DNA from: Pegoplata infirma
Lineage: Eukaryota; Arthropoda; Insecta; Diptera; Anthomyiidae
NCBI GenBank assembly: GCA_963921195.1
Contig: OY992539.1
Coordinates: 37,973,754-38,037,753 of the forward strand
DNA length: 64,000 nt
Reading direction: 5' to 3'
Positions 11,625 to 23,944 of the stretch are shown here, piece by piece. The position numbers and the translations under genes were made by a program. The notes beneath the pieces are model-generated. The model was given only the letters and a program-made list of their open reading frames with translations. It searched no databases and was not told the origin of the DNA. Each line of letters begins with the position of its first letter. Positions within the stretch are counted from its first letter, which is position 1.

Positions 11625-11690
11625 TTCCAGCGGGCCCCCAAATTCTTGTGTGCCCAGGGCCCCCGCCATACCTTTAAGCGGCCCTGTCCA
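11625..11690 (-). repeat. Isolated DNA-transposon terminus (CAGGGCCGC type)
   Basis: On the minus strand the sequence starts CAGGGCCGCTTAAAGG and continues through GGGGGCCCTGGGCAC to GGGGGCCCGCTGG. The strong GC patch in AT-rich DNA with a CAGGG start resembles hAT-type ends. No partner end was found. Confidence 0.35.
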
Positions 11691-12579
11691 CTTTTAAGAA
11701 TACCGATAGACTCTTAGACTTAAGTCATTTTAGCTATGCCCGTCCGTCATCCATTCGTCCATGTAAACGCTGTATACACGATACAGGTCGGAATTATCAA
11801 TCGATTTGGAGGAAATTTAAAACTTTGGCTATAAAAACCAATCACTCTTCTTATCTGTCTTCCCTCTTTTCCATACACACATTTAAAAAAATTATTGCAG
11901 TTACTACATGATGATCTATTGTGTAGTAAGTAGTAGTTGTTGTTTTCAACTACAATGTCAGTTGTTTTTGTATGAAAAATCTCAAACAACCGTTTTTTGT
12001 AGTCGTTTTTAAAAATAAATACAAAAAGTTATTACATTGTAGTAACAGTTGTTTTATGAGGTTGTTTTTAGTTTATAAAAAAAACTTATAATTTTCTAGA
12101 AATGTTTAAAAAACGGATGTATTGAACGAGTTGGAAGTGTCAGAATTATTTCCAAATAATTTTAACCGTTTTTGATGTTTAGAAGTTTTTTTTTTGTTAA
12201 TAAAAAATTCAGACAATTTGAGTTACAGTAAAAACAACTGTAACTTGATGTACCTTTTACCGTTTTTTGTAGTTGTTAATCAATAGTTAAAACCAACAAC
12301 AATTTTTGGTTGATCTTACCGTAAAATGTAATGGACGCCTAAACAACAACAAATGTAGTTGTTCTAACTGTCTTTTGTAGTGGAATCTACCGTCATAATT
12401 TTTTGAGTGCAAGTTGCAGGACAATGAAATTAAAAGATCTCCCTTGTTAGATTTTAAAAATGCATTATTAATAAACTCTATGCTAACAGTCGGCTAATGT
12501 TAAAACACAGTTAGAATCTTGTTGTTTGCGTTGCATAAGCAACTGCCAACTTTTACTTATGAATATTTTGAAAACTTAC

Positions 12580-12777
12580 CCTCTTCGATAAAACATTTGC
12601 TAAAGATAGACAGAAACCCGCACCAAATATATTTAAAAACCAAATTAAAACAACTCGGGAGCTTATACAAGTCATAATCACTGATGGTGTTATAAAGTAA
12701 GCATCAAAGTTATTTAAATATGCCACAATTGCATCGGGAGTTGTAATAGCTAAGAATTGGAAAGTTTTTTCCAAAGA
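12580..12777 (-). CDS. Four-membrane-span protein, exon 4
   Basis: The exon encodes 66 residues (167-232), in phase 0 at both edges. The minus-strand acceptor is ATTTCTTAG (ending 12778) and the donor is AGG|GTAAGTTTT. It starts SLEKTFQFLAITTPDAIV and ends with the fourth membrane segment (about 207-229, RVVLIWFLNIFGAGFCLSL), followed by SKR at the membrane edge. Confidence 0.88.
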
Positions 12778-12838
12778 CTAAGAAATGAAAAATAAAAAAA
12801 AAATAATTAAAAAATTTTTGTTTCTCACGTTTTATATA

Positions 12839-14161
12839 TGAGGCATTCCACACCAAATGTCCAGCGAAAAAAAACATGTGTACCGTAAACTTCTGAATAG
12901 GTGATATGGATAGCCCTATATGGAACTTAGAAAATTGCGTTTTTGGTTTTTCAATTTTTCAAAAACTGGGCTTAGGAGACGTGGTCAAATATTGGAAAAA
13001 TGGTGAAATTTGTGGCGAGTTGCCTTGATTAAATATTTATCACATTAAAACGGAGTGCACCACAATGTCAAAAATTTACGTTCTTATATAGTTTTGTATG
13101 GGCTATCGATTAAAAATTTTTTTTTTGGAAAATTTCAGAACCCGTTCTGAAATTTTCCATTTTTTAAAAAAGTCAATTTATCAAAAATCCGGCCACTTTT
13201 TTTTTTCTTTTTTATTTATTTTTTTAAAAGTTTAGATGTTTGTCCATCCACACAAAAAAAATCAGAAACACGTTCATCTTTTTTTTCGAGAAATCGCATT
13301 TGAACTTTAAATTTCATAACAATTTAGTAATTTGCTTGTATTTTCTTGTGTCAACAGAGCGTATGACGAATATTTATGCAATTAATATTACTCATTCGCA
13401 ACTTTAAAACAAAGAAATACAAGCAAATAACAAAATTGTTATGAAATTTAAAGTTCAAATGCGATTTTCTCGAAAAAAAAAGGTGAACGTGTTTCTGATT
13501 TTTTTTGTGTGGATGGACAAACATCTAAACTTTTAAAAAAATAAATAAAAAAGAAAAAAAAGTGGCCGGATTTTTGATAAATTGACTTTTCCAAAAAAAA
13601 AATTTTTAATCGATAGCCCATACAAAACTATATAAGAACGTAAATTTTTGACATTGTGGTGCACTCCGTTTTAATGTGATAAATATTTAATCAAGGCAAC
13701 TCGCCACAAATTTCACCATTTTTCCAATATTTGACCACGTCTCCTAAGCCCAGTTTTTGAAAAATTGAAAAACCAAAAACGCAATTTTCTAAGTTCCATA
13801 TAGGGCTATCCATATCACCTATTCAGAAGTTTACGGTACACATGTTTACGGTACACATGTTTCAGAAGTTTACGGTACACAAATTTTAATCGATAGCCCA
13901 TACAAAACTATATAAGAACGTAAATTTTTGACATTCTGGTGCACTCCGTTTTAATGTGATAAATATTTAATCAAGGCAACTCGCCACAAATTTTACCATT
14001 TTTCCAATAAATGACCACGCCTCCTAAGCCCAGTTTTCGAAAATTTAAAAAACCAAAAACGCAATTTTCTTAGTTACATATAGGGCTATCCAAACAACCT
14101 ATTCAGAAATTTACGGGACACATGTTTTTCTGTAGCGGGACATTTGGTGTGGAATGCCTCA
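12839..14161. mobile_element. 1.3-kb palindromic Tc1/mariner-like MITE filling intron 3
   Basis: It starts TGAGGCATTCCACACC (12839) and ends with the complement (14161). TA flanks both sides (12837-12838 and 14162-14163). Arms of about 500 bases mirror each other, and the right arm carries a second partial copy (about 13875-14161). It interrupts intron 3 of the membrane-protein gene, leaving only about 75 bases of original intron. Confidence 0.87.
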
Positions 14162-14177
14162 TATTAGAAATAATTAC

Positions 14178-14482
14178 CGTTGTATGAAATATGTCATGTA
14201 TGTGATAACCAGTAGCTACAGCATCTAAAATGCTACCAGCTATGATAACCAAAAACCAAGGCCAAAAACATAAAGCTTTGACGGTTTTTGTAACAGGACT
14301 GCATATGGTTGAAATAACCATTAAGGAAGTTACAATCCACAATCCACTAACAGCTGCATATGTAATCATAAATATAAAAGTACGATTTGCAACTGGTTCA
14401 GAAGCATTCCAATCAACTTGTAATTCAACCGGACCTACTAGTTCAGTAGATATTGTTACCGATGGATTACCACATTCTTCAA
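14178..14482 (-). CDS. Four-membrane-span protein, exon 3
   Basis: It encodes most of an outer loop and membrane segments 2 and 3 (protein residues 65-166). The minus-strand acceptor is TTATTAATAG, ending at 14483. The first two bases complete a Val codon begun in exon 2. The donor is ACG|GTAATTA. Segment 2 is TFIFMITYAAVSGLWIV onward (about 99-125) and segment 3 is about 135-156 (ALCFWPWFLVIIAGSILDA). The loop before segment 2 has two N-glycosylation sequons (NAS at 90, NRT at 97). The Met visible upstream in frame is intronic. Confidence 0.88.
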
Positions 14483-14864
14483 CTATTAATAAAAAGGGAA
14501 ATATTATTTTTAACATTATAATCTATTAACAGGTTAAACTGAAATCTCGTGATATTTATATATCGATCATATGGTACTAATAAGATTTTTATGAAAAATA
14601 ATAAAAATTAATTATTTATTTGACCTTTTAGTTAAGCAATGAAAAGGAGTTTATTCTATTAATATAAGTAATTATTTAAACTCTACTTTCTTAGGATATT
14701 CTCTCAAAAAAAATAAAATCCCCTGAAGAGGTTTGAAAAAAGCAAACGAAACGTTGGGTGGAAAATAATAAAAATGAAGTGATTTTTATTTACATTTGGA
14801 AACAAATAGCTGACCACAATTAGCCTGTAAGGTAACCCCTTTTTCAAAATAAAAAGTTATAGAG

Positions 14865-15330
14865 TTTCTGCTTTCCAAAATTTTGTAATTTATAGGATTG
14901 AATTGACGATCGTTTCGGGAATTTTTCAATTATTTGCCATCATCAGAATTCTTTAGAAAATTGTGGAAATTTCAAACATAAAATTTTTATATTCTCAATA
15001 ATTTTAACCAAGTGTGAACTACGGTAAAAGGAAATAAAATAAATTTATGGTTTTAAAATTCGACCAGCATTAACCTAGAATATAATGATAACGCAAATTT
15101 ATTTTTTGCATTGTTTTGCCATCGGCATTCTGCTTTAATTATATTTAGGGTTAATGCTGGTCAAATTTTGAAATCATAGATTTTTTTATTTCTTTTTACC
15201 GTAGTTCACACACACTTGGTTAAAATAATTGAGAATATGGAAAATAATTTGGAAATTATCAAAACGCTCGTCATTCAATCCTGAAAATTAAACGATTTTT
15301 GAAAGCAGAAAATCCTGAGTATTTGTTGGG
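14865..15330. repeat. Palindromic MITE in intron 2
   Basis: Arms at about 14865-15080 and 15120-15330 mirror each other through the segments GTGTGAACTACGGTAAAA, CGACCAGCATTAACC and GATTGAATTGACGATCG. This accounts for much of the 1.05-kb intron 14483-15535. Exact ends are not resolved. Confidence 0.65.
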
Positions 15331-15535
15331 AGAATATAAAGTCAACACAAGTACTTGTTTTATTTATTAACAAAGGGAAAATAAATCACCTCGAACTAGA
15401 ATAAAATCTTTTCATTGATCATACGAGTATGTTATTTATTATTTTCTACACGTACCATACGATCAATATCACATTCAAATAAGTTTTCCTTAGATTTAAA
15501 TGAAGAATTATCTCAAAAACTTAAATCTTTCTTAC

Positions 15536-15659
15536 CCAAAAAGTATATTAAATCCATAGCAAACTGAAAGGGCTTACTAGCAATATCTGTAGTTCGGGTG
15601 GAACATTCTCTCAATGTTATGCCCCATATTGATAGACCCAAGTAAACGCCACCTTGTAG
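15536..15659 (-). CDS. Four-membrane-span protein, exon 2
   Basis: It encodes residues 24-64 plus one base of codon 65. The minus-strand acceptor is TTTCTTTTTAG (ending 15660) and the donor is TTG G|GTAAGA. The sequence LQGGVYLGLSIWGITL completes membrane segment 1 begun in exon 1. It is followed by the loop RECSTRTTDIASKPFQF. Confidence 0.87.
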
Positions 15660-15703
15660 CTAAAAAGAAAAATTTATTAGTTAAAAAATAATAATAATAA
15701 TAA

Positions 15704-17303
15704 GACAGTACAACACTAAAAAATTTACGGGGTTCCGACGATTGATTCTGGTAGAGGAAACCAAAAAAAAGATATAAGTGTGTCGGCGTTTTGAAAGATC
15801 ACGTCCGAATTTTATTTTAAAGGCGGTTAAAGTTTTCCAGCTTTGGTCTGTTCTTGCAGCATATCGGTATATAAAACTATGTTTTTTTACATCTGAGATG
15901 TAGGGTATGTTCAGCAACTTGGTAGAAAATATAATGGGAAATATTTTTGTAGAACATATTAACCCTCTTACTCCCCCTCATAACGGAATTTTTTTGAATC
16001 TATTCTAACAAATCGTAAAAAACACCCCGAAATAGGGGGAGGGCGGGGATAAAATGTTCTAGAAAAATGTTGGCCATAAAATTTTAATATAAATGCCAAA
16101 CACACCAAAGCCCAAAACTTAACACAAACACCAAAAACCATTAAAATTCAAGGTTTTTAATTCTTAAGGGTTAATTTTTTTTTTGTAATTTTTTTAACTG
16201 GCTATCTTGAATTTGACTATAAAACTATGTGTTCCTTATGTCTGATATTTAGGGTATGTTCAGCAACTTTGTAGAAAATAGTATATTTTTGTGGAACATA
16301 TTAATCCTCTAACTCCCAAACATAACTGTAATTTTTGGCTCTATTCTAAAAAATCGTATAAGACACCCCTAAAAACAGGGAGGGCGTGGATGAAATGTTC
16401 TACAAAATGTTGGCCATAAAATTTTACTATACATGTCAGAACACACTCCAAAGACCAAAACTTAACACAAACACCAAAAAAACCAGCCAAATTCAAGATT
16501 GCCCCCTAAAGCAGGTTTTACATTGTCACACTTTGTATAATGTATTTTGTATAATTAACTTTTTTTGAAATGTATAACGTAAAAGAAAATTTTTTTGAAA
16601 TTTTTCAAAACATAATACTTTGCTTTCGACTTTTTATTTTGTTGTGTTTATTTATAATTCAAATCAAAATAAAATAAATTGAGAAAAGAAAATTTATGTT
16701 TTTGTGTGTTTTGCAAAATTTTAAATTAAAAATGACAACGGATACTACTTTGTAATTATACAATTTTAAATGTATTTTGCCTTGAATAATACATTTCAAC
16801 ACACAAAGTATAACAGTTTAAAACCCCCTTAAGGGTTAATTTTTTTTTTAAATGGGCAATCTAGACTGTTTTTTGGTATTTGTAATTTTTGGGCTTTGGT
16901 GTGTTCTGACATGTATAGTAAAATTTTATGGCCAACAATTTTGTAGAACAATTTAACCCCGCCCTCCGCCGATTTCGGTGTGTTTTTTTACGATTTGTCA
17001 GAATAGAGCCAAAAAATACCGTTAGTTTGAGGATTAATGTGTTCCACAAAAATATTCGCCATAATATTTTCTGCAAAGTTGCTAAACAGACCCTACACCT
17101 CAGATGTAAAGAAAACATAGTTTTACATACCGATATGCTGCAAGAACAGCCCAAAGCTGGGAAACTCTAACCGCCTCTTAAATAAAATTCCGATGTGATC
17201 TTTCAAAACGCCGTCACACGTATATTTTTTTTTTGCCTCCACTACCAGAAACAATCGTTTAAACCCCTTTATTAAGGAAAAAGTTTGAAATTGTTGTACA
17301 GTG
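15704..17303. mobile_element. 1.6-kb palindromic Harbinger-like element (TAA duplication)
   Basis: The left end is GACAGTACAACAC and the right end TTGTTGTACAGTG, flanked by TAA at 15701-15703 and 17304-17306. Subterminal arms mirror each other (TTGCAGCATATCGGTAT against ATACCGATATGCTGCAA). The interior has repeated 'GGGAGGGCGGGGATAAAATG'-type segments (16030-16080, 16375-16400 and reversed near 16950). No transposase frame is seen. Confidence 0.8.
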
Positions 17304-18592
17304 TAATTTGTATATTGTTTGCATTTATGTTCCCTTTCGTTAAGCAAATATTTTGGTTCTTTAATTAATTTAAAATATGTTAAGATTAATTAACAAACTC
17401 CTTCCTACCTTTATTGATAAGATAACACGCTATAGATAAATTGTTTTGATGTGTGGTCATAATTTTTAGCATTTTGTAAAAAAAAAATCAACAACAGCGG
17501 ACTGGGATTTTTTTTTTGTTCAAAGTGTTCAAAGATTCTTTTAAACTAATAAATTTAAACTTTGACGTTAAATAAATGATAACTTTTGGGAGATAATACA
17601 ATTTTTTTCTTTAAATTCCCAGCAACATTTTTTTGTTACTAACTACACCGCGATTTTAAAAACGTGAGATTTCAAACACGAATTAAGACCACAATTGATC
17701 ATCATAAAATCCGCGATTTAAGACAAGAGTTAAGCCATTTAAAATCTAAAATTCATGAACACAATTCGGCTTTTTGGAAACCACAATTTAAAACAAAAAT
17801 TAAGATCTTAAAATACAAGGAATTGAAAACAAGTAAAGGTCTTTTTAAAAATTAAGAGCTTTTTAAAAACAATGCTTTTAAATAATTGAGCTTTTTGGAA
17901 GCCACTATTTTAGGCACAAAACTTTCTGACTTAAAAACAATAATTTAATACATGAATACAGTCTTTTAAAGAAACCACGATTTAAGACAAGAATTAAGCC
18001 TCGAGATATAATTGAGCTTTTAAAGACAAGAGTTGAGATTTTTGCAAAAATAGTTATACATACTTCCCCAGAATAAGACCGCAATTTTTTTTGTATAAGA
18101 AAAAAAGTTCTTTGGATTAATACTTTCCAATGGAATGATAACACTTTGCAACACCATTTTGTTTCTTGGATGGGGAAAAAGTTAAAGTATACCAATAGTA
18201 GACCAAAACCTCCGAAGGGGTTTGAAAACTTAGCTCGAGTTCATTTTTTGGCTCACTGAAGTTTTAAAATTTTTTTCAAAGTCGTTTATTATCCACACAC
18301 AAAAAAAAAAACTTTGTCAAATTACTAGGAAAAGTCTCGTAATCCCATTTTACCAATATTAGACAGTTTTCTTTGTTTTTTAACAAATCTAAATTTTTTT
18401 TTGTAATTTTACAATTTTTTTTGTAATTTTACAAATTTCCAAGATAATTTTACAAAAAAAATCTAGTAAATTCACGAGAATTCATTGTAATTTCAATTAC
18501 GCCAAAAAAAAACTGTAAATTTACAATTTTATTGGTAAAAAGCTTGTAAAATTACAAAATTATTGGTAAAAAGCTTGTAAAATTACTAATTA

Positions 18593-19467
18593 CACTACGT
18601 GACAGTTTTTTGACCAAATGTATCTGACACCTAATTTTTATGTACAATTGTCCGCTGAATCCGAATATGAAGTCAGAATGGTCAAAAGTAGAACAGTTTT
18701 CGAGATATTCGAAAATAAGCGTTATTTGTGTTTTTAAAAAAGATGATGTCACTTAAATGCAAATATCTTCCAAACTATTCGCCGATTTATTTATTTCTTT
18801 TTTTTAATGAAAGATAATAAAATTACTAAAATAACCATGGGTCGCTTGTGAAGATTAGTCAAGAAATGACAGAGTTACAGTGGACAAAGTTTCAAACTTC
18901 ATATAAAATTTGATGATTTTTTGCAATTTTTCTCTTTTCAAGTTATTTTTTTCAAACCAAACAATTAAAAATTATAATGTTTTATTACATAGGACATTAT
19001 TTTATGTCAATACGAACATTTTGCGCCCAACAAGACCCAGATTGGTGCAAAAATGACAAAGCTACAGAAGATTTAGTGAATTAACCCACTTTTCATTACT
19101 AACATTTAGCTTTGTATATTTACTTGTGTTTTTAAAAAAAAATCAAAAAGTGGGATAATTTAATTAATCTACTGTAACTTTGTCATTTTTGCACCGATCT
19201 GGATCCTTTTGAGCACAAAATGTTTGTATTGAAATAAGCTAACGTTCTAAGTGATAAAATTTTAAAAAATTTAATTGTTTGGTTTTAAAAAAATAAGTTG
19301 AAAAGAGCAAATAACGGTAATTTTCTCGATTTTTTCGTAAATATCTCGAAAACTGTTCTACTTTTGACCATTCTGACTTCATATTCGGATTCAGCGTTCG
19401 GATTTACATAAATATTAGGTGTCAGATTCATTTGGTCACGACTTTGTTGAAAATTTGTGACACAGTG
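18593..19467. mobile_element. Harbinger-like MITE, copy B (TTA duplication)
   Basis: The ends are CACTACGTGACAG and the complement of CACTGTGTCAC, flanked by TTA (18590-18592 and 19468-19470). It is homologous to 9986-10843 along its length but inverted. Both copies lie in introns of the same gene. Confidence 0.85.
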
Positions 19468-19471
19468 TTAC

Positions 19472-20812
19472 CAGGGCAAGGGGGTTCATGTAAATACATG
19501 TTTGTTGTCGTTAGCCTGAGCACAACTTAAAGTATTTATCTTCGCGAATCATCGAATTTGCTCAAAAATGGCATTGATTTGTTAGTGGATATGTTTGCAT
19601 ATTTTGATGAAAATGCATGTTTTTGCATATTTTGCTTAAACTAAATATTTTTATGCATATTTTTTAATATTTAAAAAAAAAATTTTTTTTATTATTTTTG
19701 GGAAATTTGCTATTTTTATGAAAAATGTGCAAATCGGTTCATGCATTTTGATAAAAAAGAAATAAAAAAATATTTTTTTTGTCAACAAATTTAAGCAAAA
19801 ATTGCGCCATATAGTGGGAAAAATATAAATACAATTTTCATGGAGTAATTTCGGTCAAGGGCTGCATCTAAAAGACGGAAACGAGTGTTCCTAATTTTTT
19901 TATGGACTGACAATGAGATAAAAAAAACTGAATTTATGTAATTTTTTTTTATTTTTCCCGTAAAAGGGTCCTAATTGCCTATCTTTTTGGGGCAAGCGTT
20001 TTCAAATTAGAAAAAATCCGAATTCGGGAAGCGATAACATACGTATTTGTAAATGTTTACACCATGGTAGAGCAAATTTAGATTTTTTTTTTTTTATTTC
20101 GAAAACGTCGGGGTCGGGAAAGTTGGCTTTTAGGGTCAATATTAACACAAAAATATTGGAAAAGTAGGACCATGGGTTTTGAACAAAGTGAAAAAATTTT
20201 AACTGTTTTGTTGCTAAAATAATAGTTTATATTCGAACATTACTAAAAAAGTGTTTTTATGGGGAAAAAAAAAAAATTTGTCTGTAAAATTTCTTTTATT
20301 TTTTGTTTCTTGCTTTACAAAAAAATATTTTAAATTAGTTTTTGCTGAAAATATAACGTAACATAAACTCAGTGTGGAGAAGATGTATATTTTTAAATAT
20401 CGTATTATTTAATTTGGCCTTTAATGCATTTTGAAATTAATTAAAAAAATATATATATAATTTTGAAAAAAAAAAAAAAACAAGCAAAAAATTTTTATTC
20501 ACTTTATTCGGAACTTTCCGATTTTCAAGTCACAAAAAGGAACCCAAATCCATTGTCCTACAGGTCCAATATTTTTGTGTGTTAATATCGACCCTAAAAA
20601 GCAACTTTCCCGACCCCGACGATTTCGAAATCCGAAAAAAGCTAAATATGCTCCACTGAATTTTATGTTTTACGATTTTTTATGAATAAACATTAAAATA
20701 AATCAATTTTAAATGCATATTTTTTTAGTTTTTACTGCATATTTTTAATTTTTTGATACATATTTTTAACGCTAAAAACGCGATTTTTAGTGCATGAACT
20801 TCCTTGCCCTGA
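19472..20812. mobile_element. hAT-like element with CAGGGCAAG ends
   Basis: The left end is CAGGGCAAGGGGGTTCATG and the right end CATGAACTTCCTTGCCCTG. The interior is full of 'TGCATATTTTTGCATATTTT' words, as in the element at 60576-61133. Segments ('GGTCAATATTAACACAAA', 'GACCCCGAC' near 20110/20615) are mirrored inside and partly copied at 29790-29880. If copy B is ignored, the flanks CTAATTAC and ATAATAAG are only a weak 8-bp match. Confidence 0.6.
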
Positions 20813-21599
20813 TAATAAGCAAAATTTAATTACATTGAAAATATGAAATCTAATGAAGCAAATTTTATAAACTTTGTTTCCAATATGTATGATATTTTAA
20901 TATGCTCATGAATTCCTTCATTGATTAAATGAAAACAAAATAATGAATCCGTTTTATTTATGCCACGAAATTTTGTTTTTTCAGTGTACGACTCTGTTTT
21001 TCTACAAGTCTTTTGTTGTTTAACCCAAAATCCAAAATAAATTACTAACTTATTTTGATTTCAAATATATGTATACAAAAATGACTCAAAAATTAGTCAT
21101 GTCTCATTGAAACTTGTGATTGATAATGCAATCAAACATTTTTCATCATATAATGATAATATTTAAAAAACAATTATTTGACGTTAGCGTCAAAAATGTT
21201 TACCTAAGTAAAAAATGGGAAAACACTAAATTGCAGCCATTAAGAAAGACCGTTTATCTTTAATTTTAACATTAAATCAATTCAATTAAAGTGATAACAA
21301 ATTAATAAATAAAAAAAGGAAAACACTAATTAATAATTTAAATTAAAGTGACAAAAAAATTATTCTTATAAAATTAATCAGTCTTACAAAGAAAACATAT
21401 TTTGATAGAAAAATATTTTAATGTGATGTTAATTTAAATGAATTTAAAATTAGTGTAAATAATAAATGCATAAAATGTTTGTACAGTTGAAAATATTAAT
21501 AACATTTTATAATTCTTATTTTTCTTGGTAAGGCTGAATATTTTCTTAATTTCACACATTTAAATTGTCTGTTGAACATATAAATCAAAAAATACTTAC

Positions 21600-21668
21600 C
21601 AGTATTATAACTGCCATAAAAAGTATAAAACATTTGGCAAATCCGCTATTTACTCCAGAATTTGACAT
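21600..21668 (-). CDS. Four-membrane-span protein, exon 1 (start)
   Basis: The ATG is at 21668-21666. The 23 codons MSNSGVNSGFAKCFILFMAVIIL end in phase 0 at donor CTG|GTAAGTATT. Joining the five exons (69, 124, 305, 198 and 618 bases) gives an uninterrupted 437-residue protein. It has four membrane segments (about 11-37, 99-125, 135-156 and 207-229), a glycosylated-looking loop between segments 1 and 2, and a 205-residue Pro/Gln-rich tail. The layout resembles small tetraspan membrane proteins of insect epithelia, but I do not recognise the gene. There is no signal peptide apart from segment 1. A TCAGTC initiator-like site lies on the minus strand near 21804. Confidence 0.82.
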
Positions 21669-22383
21669 ATTTTTGCATACACTTTTCTTTTCTTTTATTG
21701 TATTTATTCTTTTAATTATAAAATTAATCCAATTATAATTTCCGTTGTTTTTATATAAAAAAATATGGCACTTGTATCACCCAGTCATACTAGGATACGA
21801 CTGAACAATCGGGTTCTATTTACCTTTAAATGATAAAAAAATATTTTTTTTTATTTATAAATATAGTATTATGAATTACTTTCAGTTCTTTAGACGTCTT
21901 TTTTTTAACCGATCACCGATAAGTGTTTTTTCGTAAACCTTTTTAATATGAACACAAAACTATAACTGTTATTTAAGTATTCTTTTTTTATTATTATTTT
22001 TTTATTTCAATATCTTATCAAAAATTTTAATGAGTTTTATTTGGGATTTTTATTTTCCTTATTCGATTTTTTTTATTATTAATATTTTGGCAATTTGTAA
22101 AATATTTATGCGAGTACTTTAAGTAAAAGCTCTTTTTATAATTTTTTAAACAAAAAACTGTAAAGAACAAAATAATTGTGCCATTTGTTGTTGAAAACAG
22201 ATATTGTTTATAAATAATAAAGAACGAAAAAAAAGATAGTAGTAGTTAGTAGGTACAATATTTATTTAACTGACAAAATGATTCTGACGATATAAAAAAT
22301 GTGTATCACCCCCACTATTACGAGATATTGACGTAGTGTGCACTTGCGTACACCTAGAACTTGTACGAATTTTTTGTTTGCAA

Positions 22384-23056
22384 GACCTTAAGGCCGATGG
22401 GCCTAGACCTAGTTGGGTTCCTTAAAAATCGTCATAGTTTTTGATCCAAAATTTTTGTCCGTTTCGCTCTATCTTGCTTAGTTTTTGAGATACGTGATTT
22501 TAGGGGACCACCGGGGTTTTGAGAATTACAAAACTCGATAACTTCAAAAATATTACTCGGAGAGCTTTTGATTATTTTCTACGTGTTGAGAGCTACAAAA
22601 ATGCTTTTGGACTTTTTGTTGTGTCGGCAATATTTACCGAGATATGAGCATTTAAAAATTTTCGGGAATGCTAACTTTTTTGGATCCAAAGTTAGGACCC
22701 ATTAGGGTCCACACATGTGAAGAGGACCGGCGATACTATGGATAGCCCGAGAACGAAAAATGGTCCTCATTTTGCTCTATCTGGCTTAGATTCCGAGATA
22801 GCGCCATTTTAAGTTTTCTGAAAATAAAAAAATTTACCATTTATTTTTACTAATATTAGTAAAAATTTGGTCAACTCAATTTTAAATTTAGCAAAAAAAA
22901 TTAGTTCAAATTTTGTTTAAAATTGCTAATGCGCTAAATGAAGTTTACAAGATATTTTTGCTAACATGCTAATCTCAACTAAAAATTTGCTAAAAGTTAG
23001 CTAACCAGCATTAGCAAAAAAAAATTTGTAAATCTACTAATGTATTATTTTGAGAG
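22384..23056 (-). mobile_element. Truncated copy of the CACTCAAAA Tc1/mariner-like MITE
   Basis: In reverse complement it follows the elements at 25713 and 33520: CTCTCAAAATAATACATTAG at its right end (23056, then TA), then GCTAATGCTGGTTAGC and CTAAGCCAGATAGAGCAAAA. The other end is missing beyond about 22384, so it is truncated. Confidence 0.7.
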
Positions 23057-23273
23057 TATTTTACCTCTACTTTCTTTATGAGGATATTTTCCCAAAAAAA
23101 ATTATAAATTTTCTCGTACTAATATTTAAAAGTCCATTTTTGTATATAAAAATTTTGAGTGATTTTTTCTAGCTCGAGCCTCGAGGTAATTATTTCCTTT
23201 ACTAATTAAAACTACGATATTCTCATAAAATAATTTTCAAGAAAAATGGCTAATTTCAAAGAATACTTTAGAA

Positions 23274-23340
23274 CAGCGGTTACCAACCTATGGTACGCGT
23301 ACCACTAAAGGGTACGTGAAACTGTCCGCGGGGTACGCGA
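23274..23340 (+). repeat. Isolated hAT-like terminus (CAGCGGTTACCAACC)
   Basis: CAGCGGTTACCAACCTATGG followed by paired GGTACGCG words resembles the 'CAxxGGTTCTCAAAC...GGGTCGCG' end at 37591. No right end was identified. Confidence 0.4.
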
Positions 23341-23944
23341 AATTTCGGTTATTTTTTTTCTCATTGTTTTTTTTAATTTTGTTTGCAATAACAAATTCTT
23401 TTAGTTTTTATAGTATGTTAAGCTTTTTGACAAAGAGAAAAACATCTCAATTCAACCGATGGGTTGACTTTACTCTCTCCAAATTTAATAAAATTTAGGA
23501 ATGAGGTTTAACGAAAAAGATATTGTGCCAATTTTTCAGACTTCTGGTTGTTCTAGTATTTGAGATATATTAGACAAAAGTGTTCCGACATAAATGCCGT
23601 TATCTAAAAAAGTACTTAAGATACAGGTCTTATTTAGTTTTCTAAGAATAGGTAAAGAGACTCTCTTTAAAACGGCATGCGATATGACTTTTTTTTAGAA
23701 AAATATCAATGTTCAGTGTTCTAACCCAAAAAGCTACATGTCGAAAAATTATATCTTAAAAAATTTGAAAAAATATATATATAAATCAGGGACGTCTATG
23801 CTACTTCAGTTTATCTTTTCAGGATGGAGACTTGATTGGAAAGACAGGAATGAAAAGCCGGTGTATTTTCTCTTATAATTTTTTTTTCTTCGAGGCCTGC
23901 TAAATCCAAAAATGACCTTTAAACTGGCCCCTCCAACACGTTTA

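Larger units (their letters stand above)
6340..12579 (-). other. Intron 4 of the membrane-protein gene, 6.2 kb
   Basis: The donor GTAAGTTTT is at 12579 and the acceptor is at 6340 (minus strand). The intron is packed with transposable elements, listed separately. About 7490-7990, 11245-11310 and 11700-12400 are AT-rich with only short internal echoes (such as CAACTACAAA and its complement near 11880-12360). No gene is seen in them. Confidence 0.8.
15660..21599 (-). other. Intron 1 of the membrane-protein gene, 5.9 kb
   Basis: The donor GTAAGTATT is at 21599 and the acceptor at 15660. It holds Harbinger-like elements (15704 and 18593) and a CAGGGCAAG-ended element (19472). About 17310-18590 and 20815-21590 are AT-rich with short repeated words (for example ACAAGAATTAAGCC-like at 17690-18040 and TTTTACAA strings at 18380-18580). 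No gene is seen. Confidence 0.8.

Noticed and set aside
14230..14529. 99-codon plus-strand frame
   Set aside because: It is the antisense shadow of exon 3 of the membrane-protein gene, which has correct splice sites and phase on the minus strand.
10684..18752. A 66-codon frame (MTSSFLKTQITLIFEYLENC onward) present twice
   Set aside because: Both copies are parts of the Harbinger-like MITEs A and B; the frame is shared because the element is.
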